Positions 35,192 through 46,842 of a DNA stretch of 64,000 nt are shown one piece after another. The stretch covers positions 14,279,001 to 14,343,000 of the forward strand of contig NC_090295.1 in assembly GCF_037392515.1 (NCBI RefSeq), written 5' to 3'. Below the pieces are notes generated by a model. That model made no database searches, was not told the origin of the DNA, and saw only the letters and a list, made by a program, of their open reading frames with translations. Origin of the DNA: Haliotis asinina (taxonomy: Eukaryota; Mollusca; Gastropoda; Lepetellida; Haliotidae). The translations under genes were made by a program, and so were the position numbers. Every line of letters starts with the position of its first letter. Position 1 is the first letter of the stretch.

Positions 35192-36243
35192 TTAGCAGAG
35201 TGCTCGCCGCCAGGAAGTTGGTCTGTCAGAAGTCGTTGCAGTAAAAATTGTCAAATTGTGAATTAAGTATTCAATAACGTCTTCTGTCTGTTTAATAACT
35301 GCAGTATCGTCACGGCCACCGTCGTCATCGTTATTGTCCGCCGTTTGTCTTTCGTCATCAGAATCACAGTCTGTCTTTGCCATGAATAGATTGCATTCCC
35401 CCAAAATGAGCTGCGAGTAAGTTCAAAGTTTGCAGGTTATGTATGAGAGGTGTGTAGATGGTACTAGTGTCCAGCACGCTGTGACCACACCCCTCCAAAA
35501 TATTCCACAGAGGGGTAGTGATACATTTTGAAATCAGGCCTAAAGCTCGACACCCTGCTAAATTTACAGTACTGTATAGTGATTGTTTGATGGAGGCCAA
35601 AAGATTACTAGAGCCAGTATTTACAGTATCAAAGAAAGATACAAAACACTTATGTAAATAATATACTACTGCGGCATTGTGGAAAAGGATATTAACACGG
35701 TTGCCAGGGAAATTTGTTAATTCGTTGTTTACCCCCCTTGATTAAAAAATAGTGTCATAACTTCGTAGCAACCGCTTTTTCATCCCCTCCACATGAAAAC
35801 GCCATGCAGCACATCCTAATAAAATCTACAACTTCACTTTCCGACCGGGGTGTTTTAGCAATCTTAGCCTCGTACTGGCTAAGTGTGGACGCACTTTGGT
35901 CGGCAAGGTTGACCAAAATGTGAAGACCACAATAAAAACTGTGCATGTTGCCCAGAGAATCTTGCTCATGTTTGAACAGGACATGTCACCCCGGTACGAT
36001 TTCCGAAAGAAAGGCCGTTGGTTATCCTTCAACAGAGAGTTAAAGGATTTTTCTGTTGCTGCACGATCTGAGGTTGTATTTTTGATACTGGTTATTATCT
36101 TTTTCCACAGTGTTTGTCACGTCGGTTACACTGTCCAAATGAGAGACTATTTCTTTGAGCGTCGAAAGAATGGAATTGGCCGACTTATCAGCATCAGTCA
36201 CGATGTAATTTTGAACCCTCTACCCTCAGTCTCGTCACTGTAA
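35192..36243 (-). pseudogene. Decayed ORF of an unassigned multicopy (probably transposon-borne) family
   Basis: Three minus-strand open segments appear to be pieces of one reading: ADKSANSILSTLKEI..HLDSV at the 5' end, then NMHSFYCGLHILVNLADQ, then CRALGLISKCITTPLWNIL with an ILDTSTIY motif, and an Asp-rich end (DSDDERQ, DNNDDDGG). Stops and frameshifts separate them. The CxALGLI..TxPLW arrangement reminds me of large uncharacterised ORFs repeated in cnidarian and mollusc genomes, but I cannot name the family. Not functional as it stands. Confidence 0.4.
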
Positions 36244-36257
36244 GGTGTTGGCACTTC

Positions 36258-36608
36258 TTGAGAACTGATTTCATTTTCAAGAAGTGCCACCAAAAAGTGC
36301 ATTATATGCGTAATTTGAGAACTTCTAAAGTTACCCAAAAAGTAATGTTGTTGTTTCATCGTTGTTTTGTTGAGAGTATTCTAACCTTTTCAATTCAGTG
36401 TTGGTACGGTTCTCTTAACCTCAAAAGCAAATCTCATCTTAACAAAATTGTTCTTATGGCAACCAAGATTTCTGGAATTTCTGTTTCATCTTTACAATCC
36501 CTCTTTAATGATCGTGCTGTTAATCTCCCAAAGGAACTGTTCAACAGCATAGTTTTGGGTAACAGTAAGTTAAAAAGAGGATGTCTTCAACGGTCAACAT
36601 ACCTGTAA
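36258..36608 (+). pseudogene. Non-LTR retrotransposon reverse transcriptase, C-terminal fragment
   Basis: 116 codons containing KKCHQKVHYMRNLR, FHRCFVESILTFSIQCWYGS and a following KSHLNKIVLMATKISG. This is the thumb and post-thumb pattern of LINE ORF2 proteins (KKAxQRLxFLRxLR, YRxxIESxLTY, WYG, L..VV..A.KI.G). The catalytic core is absent, so it is a 5'-truncated relic, as is usual for LINEs. Confidence 0.7.
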
Positions 36609-36845
36609 AATATAACAAATAATATGTTATATGGACGAGAAGTCCGCCATCGTGTCTGTTCGACCTGGGAATGGTGAAGCGGACCGTCACGTGACCCATC
36701 CATGCAGCAATTGCACGGACTGCAAGCGCCAAAGCCCCGGATGTGTTACCCAGACCATATTTACGGTGGACCGTACAAGCCAACTTTCCATATTTTGCAA
36801 AAACTATATGGTGGAAACTAAGTGACATAAATCACAATTCATTTG

Positions 36846-37016
36846 AGTGAGTGAGTGAGTTTAGTTTTACGCCGCTTTTTAGCAATATTCCAGCAATATC
36901 ACGGCGGGGGACACCAGAAAATGGGCTTCACACATTGCACCCATATGGGGAATCGAACCCGGGTCTTCGGCGTGACGAGCGAACGCTTTAACCATTAGGC
37001 TACCCCACCGCCCCAC
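36846..37016 (-). repeat. SINE family A, full length
   Basis: Minus-strand element: (GTGA)n tail, 'gttttacgccgctttttagc', 'aatattccagcaatatcacg', 'gggcttcacacattgcaccc', 'aatcgaacccgggtcttcgg' (B-box complement) and 'gctttaaccattaggctacc' (A-box complement). This is the best-preserved family A copy. Confidence 0.9.
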
Positions 37017-37202
37017 AATTCATTTGAAACAGACGAGTGGCAATGTAGTCTGTGAAATTTATATCAGTTACATTCATAAAGATTATTTATCTGTACATGT
37101 TACGGTATAGAACAGATTTGTTGTAACCTAATCATACCGTCATGCTCTGACACGAAGCATGATATTTGCGAAAATCTATTTACTCAAGGAAGGATGACAA
37201 TG

Positions 37203-37310
37203 TATGGATGAACAACTTCTTTATTGATATGAGAGCGGCGTTTCGGTGTTGGTTATAACACCGTTATCAACACCGTGATGAGGTGATAAGGAAGTTGTTC
37301 ATCCATATAT
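37203..37310. repeat. Short fold-back repeat
   Basis: 'atggatgaacaacttcttta' on the left mirrors 'aaggaagttgttcatccata' on the right, with a second inner palindrome 'ggttataacacc' / 'ggtgttga'. The motif 'aacttctttatt' also occurs inverted in the repeats at 25187 and 27707. Confidence 0.75.
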
Positions 37311-37559
37311 TGCCATCCTTCTCTACTGCGCCGAAATGCCTCTCAAAGAGGTTATTTAACCAAGAATAAGCGGACGAACATGGACAATTGTATTTGAATG
37401 ATTTCATTCCTCCAGACACTACATGTGAAACAAAATGAATTTAGCACATGCCACTTTTGAACCCTTGAGTGTTTTGAATAAAGGCAGATAAAGGCTTTTG
37501 AGCAATACCACGGCAGGGAGCAGTTAAACGCTTTAACCATCAATCAATCCCACCACATC

Positions 37560-38045
37560 ACTAACAATATAACTGCATGGGGCTGAGGACTCCTCTATAC
37601 TGTAACACTTGCCTACTGACCGTTGTGCGAGTCTAATGCCTAGTCCATATTGGTACACTTGCCCACTGACAGTTTGTGGGGCTGTGAACTCGTCCACACG
37701 ATAACACTTGCCTACTGACAGTTTGTGGGGCTGAGGACTCATCCATACTGTAACACCTGCTTACTGACAGTTTGTTAGGCTGAGGACTCATCCATACTGT
37801 AACACTTGCCTACTGACAGTTTGTGGGGCTGAGGACTCTTCCACACTGTAACACTTGCCTACTAACAGTTTGTGGGGCTGTGGACTCGTCCACACGGTAA
37901 CACTTGCCTGTTCCGGACTGTTACACTTGCCTACTGTCAGTTGTGCGAGGATAATGCCTAGTCCATACTGGTACACTTGCGTACTGACAGTTGTGCGAAT
38001 CTAATGCCTATTCCAAACTGTTACACTTGCCTACTGACAGCTTCA
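37560..38045. repeat. 49-bp minisatellite, about 10 units
   Basis: Units contain 'tgtaacacttgcctactgac' followed by 'agtttgtggggctgaggact'. Starts are spaced 49-50 bp. Short ORFs on the minus strand here are only the repeat. Confidence 0.9.
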
Positions 38046-38208
38046 TGGGTTAAGGTGCATCTAGCCAGTTTGCAAACTATTTCATGTGCTCAGTGCCCAT
38101 ATTGATACCACTACATATGCTTTGTTAAATTGAAATGGCTGATCTTTTTGACATGGAGTGTAAGTTATGTGGGTTGCATACACACCCCATCCTGACCACC
38201 GACACTGG

Positions 38209-39147
38209 AGTTACAGATGACACAAGCAGACCTATCTCACCATCCCCACTGGAGTCACAAGCAGACCTATCTCACCACCCCAACTGGAGTCACAAGCAGA
38301 CCTATCTCACCACCCCTACTGGCGTCACAAGCAGACCTATCTCACAACCCCCTCTGGAGTCACAAGCAGACCTATCTCACCACCCCTACTGGAGTCACAA
38401 GTAGGCCTATCTCACCACCCCTACTGGAGTCACAAGTACACCTATCTCACCACCCCTACTGGCGTCACAAGCAGACCTATCTCACCACCCCCACTGGAGT
38501 CACAAGCAGACCTATCTCACCACCCCTACTGGAGTCACAAGTAGGCCTATCTCACCACCCCTACTGGAGTCACAAGTACACCTATCTCACCATCCCCACT
38601 GGAGTCACAAGCAGACCTATCTCACCACCCCCGCTGGAGTCACAAGCAGACATATCTCACCACCCCCACTGGAGTCACAAGTACACCTATCTCACCATCC
38701 CCACTGGAGTCACAAGCAGACCTATCTCACCACCCTCGCTGGAGTCACAAGCAGACCTATCTCACCACCCCCACTGGAGTCACAAGCAGACCTATCTCAC
38801 CACCCCCACTGGAGTCACAAGTACACCTATCTCACCACCCCCACTGGAGTCACAAGCAGACCTATCTCACCACCCCCACTGGAGTCACAAGCAGACCTAT
38901 CTGACCACCCCCACTGGAGTCACAAGCAGACCTATCTCACCACCCCCACTGGAGTCACAAGCAGACCTATCTCACCACCCCCACTGGAGTCACAAGCAGA
39001 CCTATCTGACCACCCCCACTGGAGTCACAAGCAGACCTATCTCACCACCCCCACTGGAGTTACAAGCAGAGCATCTCACCACCCCCACTGGAGTTACAAG
39101 CAGAGCTATCTCACCACACCCGCTGGAGTCACAAGTAGGCCTATGTA
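38209..39147. repeat. 35-bp minisatellite, about 27 units
   Basis: Unit 'actggagtcacaagcagacc' plus 'tatctcaccaccccc'. Spacing is exactly 35 bp (for example 38283 to 38318). Variant units (CAGACC / TAGGCC / TACACC) occur in an interspersed higher-order pattern in the first half; the second half is nearly homogeneous. A 316-codon open frame (38217-39167) exists only because the unit has no stop in these frames; 35 bp x 3 gives a 35-residue repeat. I treat it as non-coding. Confidence 0.93.
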
Positions 39148-39414
39148 AGAAAACGTATTCTCCCTAGCTATTTTTGCAATAATCTCAATATTGATAAATT
39201 TATCGTCCGTATGAATTCTGACTATTATCCTTTGGTAAAAAAATGTCTTATTTAACTAAAATTGTATTATTATTATTATATTCATATGTATAGTAGCCAT
39301 TATTGCACATTGTACCCATCTAAAACGTATGTTCTCTGTATCAGTTTGTATGATTTATGAGAATAAAAAATCCTAAATCCCGAATCCTATTTCACCCCCC
39401 ACCCCCCAAAAACA

Positions 39415-39455
39415 CAAACACAAACACACACAAACACAAACACACACAAACACAA

Positions 39456-39508
<53 letters not shown>
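39415..39508. repeat. Compound (CA)n / (GA)n microsatellite
   Basis: 'acacaaacacaaacacacac' variants are followed by about 19 GA units. Confidence 0.95.
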
Positions 39509-39512
<4 letters not shown>

Positions 39513-40381
39513 TTACAAGCAGACCTCGCCATCCCTTGTCTAAATAAAGCACCCTTCCCCGACGACAAAACAAATACGAAACTGTGTCTTGGTTGGTTTG
39601 GATTGTTTGCTTTGTACTGCATTATCACCTGGTCTCATTGATCCAGAATCACGGGGTTGACTATCGACTTTTTCATCGCCTGATCACCATCTTGGTCCTA
39701 AACGTTTTAAGCAGTGAAACTTCAATCGTTCCTGCTCACTACGAGTGCTTCATCTAACAAACAACCACGCCTTTTACGGACAGCCGTCAGATACCGTCTC
39801 GTCATAATGTTTCTGCCAAGTAAGTATTTCTTCTCTGGATGTCTCAGTCATTATAAAACAGCGAGTTAACTGTGACTTGTGACGTGTGACTATAGACATG
39901 TGTTATTTCGTATAACTGACGTCCCAGAATGTTCATGTACCATGCATTCCTTAAATGCGCATCATGCAGCAATTAGCAGCCACGTGTATGTCAGAATACT
40001 CCCTTAAATATATGTACTGTAATCGGTGCTTTAACAGCAGATTGTGAAACGGGTGTGTATCTGTCTTTCTGTTAACATTAGTTTGCGTTTTCCATTAACT
40101 CTGCACTGAAGGGTTAAAGATATCAGTTTGGGATTCAACTCTTTTGCACTGTATTGAATCACCGTGCGCAGTGTTTGATGGAGTGTCCAGTCAAACAAAA
40201 GAAGGTATTTTGTGACAAGTACAAAAATACTGTACGAAACAATTTAATTAATTCATATCAGTGCCTTTAGATTTACCCAGAAGTGGAAAACAAGCAGGAC
40301 CTGTTTCACTTGAGACCTCGCTATTAAGCTGGTTAACCGTGAATAACGCTGAAATATTGTTCAAGGAGTGTTAGACATTTT
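39509..40381. other. Intergenic, no gene confirmed
   Basis: No domain-bearing ORF. An ATG at about 39807 is followed after 13 bases by GTAAGT and could be a tiny first coding exon, but no downstream exon is identifiable. Confidence 0.35.
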
Positions 40382-40455
40382 CACTCACTCATCTCACGTA
40401 CACTCATCACTCACCTCACTCACTCACTCACTCACTCACTCACTCACTCACTCAT
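40382..40455. repeat. (CACT)n microsatellite
   Basis: Interrupted CACT/CTCA repeats without an adjoining SINE body, perhaps an orphaned SINE tail. Confidence 0.85.
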
Positions 40456-40987
40456 TCTAGCATTCTAAAAACACGAACGATGTAATCGTTCAAGTGGGTT
40501 GACTGTAATTTTAATCTTAGGTCAAATCAAATCATGATTCTTCATCTGTTCAATGTCGAGGCTATCATGAACTCGCAAAGGCGCTTTATACCATTCTGAA
40601 ACTTCATGCTTCAACTTCTTGATATTATAAGAGCCAGTTAAGTGTCACCACTTTCAAAACATTTATCAGTATCAACCCTGTCAAATAAAATGACGTTGGA
40701 ATTTGTATTCTTCATGAATAACAACACGTGTAATGACAGAACAGTAGGATAGTCGGCCATTTTGAAATCTGACATCAAGAAGCGTGAATGTTTTTACGTT
40801 GATGGTAGCAATATTCTATCGATATTACGACAAAGGCCACCACAAACTGTCCCAATGGAATGTCCTCGTGTGTGGAATCAGACAGACCTTCGACGTGACA
40901 AAAGGGTTTCCCCACCATCCCCGCCCACGTGGAATACAGCGTGCGATTTGAAACAATCGTTATGCAAACCTTTTTTTCTTTCAGGCA

Positions 40988-41142
40988 TGTGACTGAGTGT
41001 ATATTTACACCGCTTTTAGAAATATTACAGCAATATCGGGGCGGGGGACACCAGGAATGGGCTTCACATATTAGACCAATGCGGGGAACCAAACCCTGGT
41101 GACGAGCGAACGCATTAACCACGGGACTATCTCGCCGCCCCA
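40988..41142 (-). repeat. SINE family A
   Basis: Contains 'acaccgcttttagaaatatt', 'gggggacaccaggaatgggc', 'ccaaaccctggtgacgagcg' and 'gcattaaccacgggactatc'. A small deletion lies in the B-box region. Confidence 0.85.
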
Positions 41143-41328
41143 TTTTTTCGAGAGAGACTCGGTGAAGATCCAAGTAACAAATGGTCTCGAGGAATGCATG
41201 CGTGTCGTAAAACGCAAAAAGGGAGAAGTTCAGGGTCCGGATTCACAAAGCGTTCGTAGCACTAGGACATTTGCGAGGTCCTGGTGAACTACGACAGGCA
41301 CAATTACGTATCAATTGCATGCATTAAG

Positions 41329-41536
41329 TGAATGAGTGAGTGAGTGTGTGAGTGAGCTTAGTTTTACGCCGCACTCAGCAATATTCCATCTATATGGCAG
41401 CTGTCTGTAAATAATCGAGTCTGGACCAGATAATCCAGTGATCAACAACAGGAGCATCGGTCGGCGCAATTGGGAATCGATGACATGTGTCAACCAAGTC
41501 AGTGAGCCTGACCACCCGATCCCGTTAGTCGCCTCT
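41329..41536 (-). repeat. SINE family B
   Basis: GTGA tail, 'gttttacgccgcactcagca', 'tctgtaaataatcgagtctg', 'gacatgtgtcaaccaagtca', ending at 'ccgttagtcgcctct'. The extreme head is absent. Confidence 0.88.
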
Positions 41537-41988
41537 GCCAAATTGTATTTTGCGTTGTATATTAGCTTTGATTAAGGTTTTGCTATTAACACGTATTGTG
41601 TGCTGGTTGTCATAAAAGAAATGAATGAAAGGAAAAGAACAGCTAAGTCTGCTATTTTGGCAACAACAGGGTTTAAACTTTACAAACATCATGGAAATTT
41701 TATAAGGTTTAGCTGTCCACACGTCGTGATAGACACCTTTTGATAACATATCTCATGATAACATATGTTGACTTTCATCTTCCCCATGTCAAGGAAACAG
41801 ATGCTTAAAGTGAAAGTGAACGAGTCTTTGAGGGAGGAAAAGTTATCCACTCGATCTATGCAGAAGCATGATTAATATCCACAGATATCACGACTATCCG
41901 GGTTATTGGCATGCTTCCCTGAGAATTTGCTAATTTATTCTAGTTAAACACACAGTGAAAAACCTCTGGTAAATATACGTTACGATGG

Positions 41989-42145
41989 ATGGATGAGGTT
42001 TCGCCCCTATTAGCAACATTCCAGTAATATCACGACCTTGGACTCCAGAAATTGGGTTCACACATTGTACCCACGTGAGGAATCGAACCCGGGGCTTTGC
42101 CGTGAGGAGCAAACGCTTTAACCACTAGGCTACCCAACCACCCCT
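41989..42145 (-). repeat. SINE family A
   Basis: Contains 'attccagtaatatcacgacc', 'gttcacacattgtacccacg', 'aatcgaacccggggctttgc' and 'gctttaaccactaggctacc'. Confidence 0.88.
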
Positions 42146-42419
42146 TATGAGGAAACGGCAAGAAGCATTTGTGAATTATCATCATGACTAGGAAAAATGT
42201 TTCTCGTGTGCGACCGTGAGTGAGTCAGCCAGTTGGGTTTAACGCCGCTTCGGACAGTGAACCGAGAAATACTAGTATGGCCGTATTTAAACAGAGCTTC
42301 GGAGGAAGATATGGCCGGTAACCTCTATGGGAAGAGAATGGTACCTGTACCTTTTAGAAAGGATGATGCCATGGACGGTGAGAGATTCAAATACATGCAC
42401 GTTGTTTAGTTTAGATAAC

Positions 42420-42605
42420 TCCTACACGTGATGTTCAGTAACCCATGCATGTCGAATGAGGCGACTAACGGGATCGGGTGGTCAGGCTTGCTGATTTGGC
42501 TGGCATGTCATCGGTTTCAAATTGCACAGTTCGATGCTCATGCTGTTGATCACTGGTTTGTATAATCAAGACTCAATTATTTACAGACCACAGCAGTAAT
42601 ATAAT
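42420..42605 (+). repeat. SINE family B
   Basis: Contains 'ggcgactaacgggatcgggt', 'gatgctcatgctgttgatca' and 'caagactcaattatttacag'. The tail end is lost. Confidence 0.85.
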
Positions 42606-42787
42606 AGCCACATAAAGAAACTGTGCTTTGCTAAAATAATATCCCAGTTGATAAGTACGCTGACAATGTCAATGACGGATCATGAGCCCATAACAAGTGG
42701 GGAGAATTTCAACTTAAAAGTCAATAACAATGACGTCACGAGTCCACAAGGGATCAGGGGCAGGGGTCAAACGATCATGTCACAAGC

Positions 42788-43180
42788 TCAATAACGGGTA
42801 TGTCCACCATCGACATTGAGAACAGCAGTGCAACGACGACGCATCAAACGTGCAAGGAAGGCTTGTGGGATTTCACTCCAGATTCTCTCAAGTTCTGTTG
42901 CAAGGTCAGGGACGTTATCTGGCGGATGAGGAAGACGGCTTAGATGTTGATCCATCTCATCCCAAACATGCTCTGTCGGGGAGAGATCCAGCGAATTTGC
43001 AGCAAGAGGCAGTAAGTCAATGGTGTAGTGTTGCAAGAAATCAATAGCGACCCTTGCCGTATGATTGCATTGCATTGTCCTGTTGGAATGTTAACCCAGG
43101 GCCATGACGTTGCAGAAAAGGAATTGCCACAAGTCGGAGAATCGGATCCCTGTAGCCCAACTGCCCTGAACAATCGCCAA
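42788..43180 (-). pseudogene. Tc1-like transposase, C-terminal relic
   Basis: The minus-strand frame 42788-43075 encodes a degraded SLDLSPTEHVWDEMDQHL (the SPDLNPIEHLWD block that carries the last catalytic Glu), a helix pair and the terminal GGHTRY followed by a stop. Upstream homologous sequence (PWVNIPTGQ) is in another frame, so at least one frameshift is present. The N-terminal half is missing. The C-terminal GGHTRY is shared with the intact Tc1 at 62503. Confidence 0.75.
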
Positions 43181-43299
43181 AGGAGTCGTCATCACCACCA
43201 CCACCAAAGCGATTTCAAAACAATAATAGCATATATGTATATAACTAATCAACTGGGCGTATGTTTCACAGTCTCTTAGTCTGACTTTTTCATTCATTT

Positions 43300-44439
43300 T
43301 TTTTTCATTTTGAAATTCCAGCAGGGTTTGGCAGCTATAAAAATATTATACCCATCTTTCAGTATCTTTAAAAAGAACGCAAAACAAATGCATAAACTCA
43401 CATTTTTTGTACTCTCTTCACTTCTGGTTAGTCTTAACGGGACACCAAAATAATTTTAAAAAAACCCAAACGCGTGGTTAATTAATACCGATCGATTAAA
43501 AGCAAAGCAAACCGGAGTGACGTCATGTACGTGAGAAAGGATTTTCATTTAGTTGTGAAGAAAATGTGTAACAAGCTCGTCAATTTGCTGATTTCCGGAC
43601 GTCAACAAAGACATGCCGAATTGTTGCCGTCAAATGCTCTTAGGTGTGGGGTGATGGTGTCACCATGCACAGAATTCCCACCGGACTCTCAGTTTGTGCT
43701 AAATATGTTGTTTGTGAGTGCGAAGAGAGTGTTGTGGAAGCCTGTACTAATTAAATCGGGTGGTTCGACACCTACCTCGCTTCCCAGATAGAAGATGCTA
43801 TTTAGATTTGTTTTCACTTAGTTTAAAAAAAGGTTTAAACTACTTACTAGGCGTGGTAAATGACAATAACATTGTAAGTAGTATCACCTCGCTTCCAAGA
43901 GTGACATTCTGTTATAAGCAATGTCATGTAAAATCCTATTGTCCATCAATCAAATACATAATTTACTACCAGTAGAAAGTAGTGCAGATTTTGTGAAAAC
44001 AATCCTAAACAGCATTAATATTGACGGATGTTCGCGACAGGACGCTGCCATTTTTTTAAATCGTGGCGTCACGATCTAGAGTGAGTTTAGGAATCAGTTC
44101 GACTATGGTTTGTTTCATCAAGTTAAAAAATCAAAACTACTTCCTGTTCGTAATTACATATGTTTTTGAATCATGACCAAAACGACTTTGCATGACAGCG
44201 TTTGTAACAGAACTACAAGAGCGATTTATAAACATTATGACAACAAGCGGTTTTGAAAACAAGCTGAATCTCGGAAATATGCAAAGCAGGTGACAGAATT
44301 GAAAGGCAGTAGATTGTGAAAATATTGAGCTTTCATTTTTCAAAATAATTGTCGCGACTGTAGGCTTAGACAGACCTACAAACAAGATAATCTACCCTAG
44401 GTAATGTAAATGAATACTGCAGCAACCCATATGGGTATA
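43300..44439. other. Intergenic, nothing recognised
   Basis: No domain-bearing ORF, SINE or clear repeat seen between the two Tc1 relics. Confidence 0.4.
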
Positions 44440-44639
44440 CCTCATATTACGTTACTGAGGCGCTCCCCTTTGATTGGTTGAAATTTGTTCGCGGGAGAGA
44501 ATTGTACCCTGTTATCGATTTAAGGTTATTAAATGTCAAAATGGGTAGTGTTAATGACGGGGTTTCATTTATAACGATGTCAGCAAATAATTTATGCATT
44601 TGTACCCTCCTAGAGTATGTATATGGATAACATTTTCTA

Positions 44640-45392
44640 CACGCTGGTCTCGTGCTGGTCACCAGATGTCTGAATCTGTGTTGGGGATCCGCTGCCAATG
44701 ATCATGAAATGCATGGGTCAATTCCTGAAGGTTCTAAACTGGAGGATCTTTTGCTCTCACCCTACATCCCAAAATGTTCCACAAACGCTCAATAGAATTC
44801 ATGTCTTGACTTCTGGTTGGTCATGGTAATGTATCAATGTCATTGTGTTGAAGATGCTGACATCAGCTCGAGCACGATGTGGTCTGGCATTATAGTCTGT
44901 GAAGACTGGACGTAGGGCGAGAGTATGGTTATCGAAATGAGGCACAGCAGCACCGTCCAGGGTCAAGTTTTGGTACCGCTGTCCATTCAGTGTGATGAGG
45001 TCAAGGCACCAGGTTAAACGGACATGGTGGTGCTGATTTGGTGGTGCTGAATTTAGGTGCTGGTCCATGATGGTGCCGATGGACACGCTGTTGTGTGGAT
45101 GTCATCCATGTCACAGCAGTGTACATGTAGCCTTTGGGCTTCGTCTGGTTTGGTGTACGAGAGCACGATATTCCGTGTCATAGGTTTTTCTGGGACTTCC
45201 TGGTCTCGGTGCATGCTTCGCTTCACCGGAAGCAGAATACTCACATATAAGCCTGCTGAGAAGAGTCTGATATATGTTCAGTTGTGCTTCAGTAGCACGG
45301 CATGACATACCAGTATTGGTCATTCCAATAATTTGCCACCTTCCAAGGCACTGGACGCTTAGGCACTTCACTGATTGGTCAAAATAATTCAA
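44640..45392 (-). pseudogene. Tc1-like transposase, multiply frameshifted relic
   Basis: Reading from 45392 down: RWQIIGMTNTGMSCRATEAQ (HTH), PRPGSPRKT (linker, decayed GRPR), then in other frames GQRYQNLTLDGAAVPHFDNH, FTDYNARPHRARAD (second catalytic Asp region, changed), and MNSIERLWNILGCRVRAKDP (region of the last catalytic Glu). Stops and deletions remove the first Asp block. Compared with the intact element at 62183 the order is preserved, so this is an old full-length insertion. Confidence 0.8.
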
Positions 45393-45443
45393 TTAAGATT
45401 ATGCCTAAAATAAAAATTTAGCTGTGTCTACCAACATAACATA

Positions 45444-45969
45444 CGAGGGTATGTCAATAAGCTTTGAGCCTTGCATAGAAAAACACAAAATATTGGTATG
45501 AACCACATTTATTTTTCATCTTTGTAGAAGGCGCCATTTTGGTCCTCAAACCAAGTCTCAGTAGCAGCAATAAGCTCATTATCATCCTGAAATCTACGAC
45601 CACGCAAGTGTTTCTTGAGATTTGGGAGTGTGATTCGACAATTTTCCAGCACAACTCTATGCACTCTGTCAATGTTTTCCTGACTAGTGCTTGTTGTTGG
45701 GCGACCTGGACGGGGGTCATCTTCAAGACTCTCTCTACCATGCTTAAATTCATTGACCCATCGTTTGATGGTAGCAAATGAAGGGGAAGACTTCCCATAA
45801 ACTGCTGAAAGCCTTTCTGTCAATGAGAGCTGTTCAATAACTTCTGAGAGTAGGATGCCCAAACTTATATATCACATCAGCCACACCCCAAGGTTCAATG
45901 TCGTACCATAGGCTGTGACACCTGGGTATGAAAAATGCTCAAGGCTCAAAACTTATTGACATCCCCTCG
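45444..45969 (-). mobile_element. Internally deleted mariner element with intact termini
   Basis: The ends CGAGGGTATGTCAATAAG... and ...CTTATTGACATCCCCTCG form terminal inverted repeats of about 28 bp with few mismatches. Both sides are flanked by TA (45442-45443, 45970-45971), the mariner target. The element is only 526 bp where autonomous mariners are about 1.3 kb. Confidence 0.9.
45509..45862 (-). pseudogene. Mariner transposase, N-terminal HTH fused in frame to the extreme C-terminus
   Basis: 117 open codons. Residues to about 80 give the second mariner HTH and linker (SFATIKRWVNEFKHGRESL, DDPRPGRP, ENIDRVHRVVLENCRITL). From about residue 84 the chain continues directly with the mariner C-terminal pattern (RGRRFQDDNELIAATETWF, then DQNGAFYK). 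The entire DDD catalytic domain is deleted, yet the frame stays open. It cannot catalyse transposition; if expressed it would be a DNA-binding-only protein. Confidence 0.82.
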
Positions 45970-45989
45970 TACGCATAAAGAGGCTATGT

Positions 45990-46842
45990 GTATACTGCAT
46001 TTTAGCAAACCGACCTGGGAACAAGCATGTTCAACGCAAGCATGCACGAGCAGCATCGAACAGAGTGTGTTTATAATATTATGTTCACAGATGGTGTAGC
46101 ATGTTACGTATGTACTTGTAGTTTAAAAAAATCTAAAATTCTGTTGTTTTAACTTGACTTTAAAATGTCTGGTGCAATGTTTCTGATGAGGTGTAAGTAA
46201 GCTGGCAATAATGATTTTTCCTCCTTCTTTTAGTTGTTTCAAAGAGGTTTAATTCTTTGAAATAAAAAACAAAACCAACAAAACCAACTATACACTATAC
46301 GAGTGCTTCCGTGATATTAAGTGCCGCAGGAAAGAAACAAGAATAGAGTTATCGTTCATGTTTATAGTGGTTTGATGTGCATACACCAGTATGATATCCT
46401 TCTAGAGGCCAACCAGGTGTTAATTGGCTTGTCAGGAATGACATCTTATTTCATTCGTACAGCCAACAAAGACATGTGGGTTGTGGACGAGGTACTACGT
46501 GGTCTTGCATTATAACCTCTCCACGTGTAGGGCAAACAATGTTACGTCACAAGCTGTATACATGTACATGTAGACCAGTCCAGTCTGGTAGTGGGAACTG
46601 AGAACTGAGCTCAAAGGAGCCTGAGAAAAGTTCACAATAAAATATGTAACCAAAGAGCGGATTCATCAGCGGACTGATGAATTACAGTCTAACTCGAAAC
46701 CTATTAAACACAGCATACTCAATGAAACGCTGATCATTAATCAAGACATCATACAACTCGGTGGGGCTTCTCAGAATGTTTGTCCTAAAAATAAACAAGT
46801 CCTTTAACAATCTATTGCTAAACTATTGACACAATTCACTGC
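45990..46842. other. Intergenic, nothing recognised
   Basis: AT-rich sequence without domain-bearing ORFs. The open frame 46321-46515 has no family resemblance. Confidence 0.4.

Noticed and set aside
36846-37016. tRNA gene (A- and B-box-like sequence)
   Set aside because: No full cloverleaf; the same head recurs with a common body and CACT tail, so it is a SINE.
37560-39147. CRISPR-like repeat arrays
   Set aside because: Units are contiguous with no unique spacers, and the genome is eukaryotic; these are minisatellites.
38217-39167. 316-codon open frame as a repeat protein gene
   Set aside because: It coincides with a 35-bp minisatellite that is open in two frames; no signal, promoter or non-repeat coding flank.
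39807-39830. ATG followed closely by GTAAGT as a first coding exon
   Set aside because: Only a few codons and no recognisable downstream exon; cannot be supported.
44137-44385. 82-codon minus-strand ORF
   Set aside because: No domain, and composition like surrounding AT-rich DNA.
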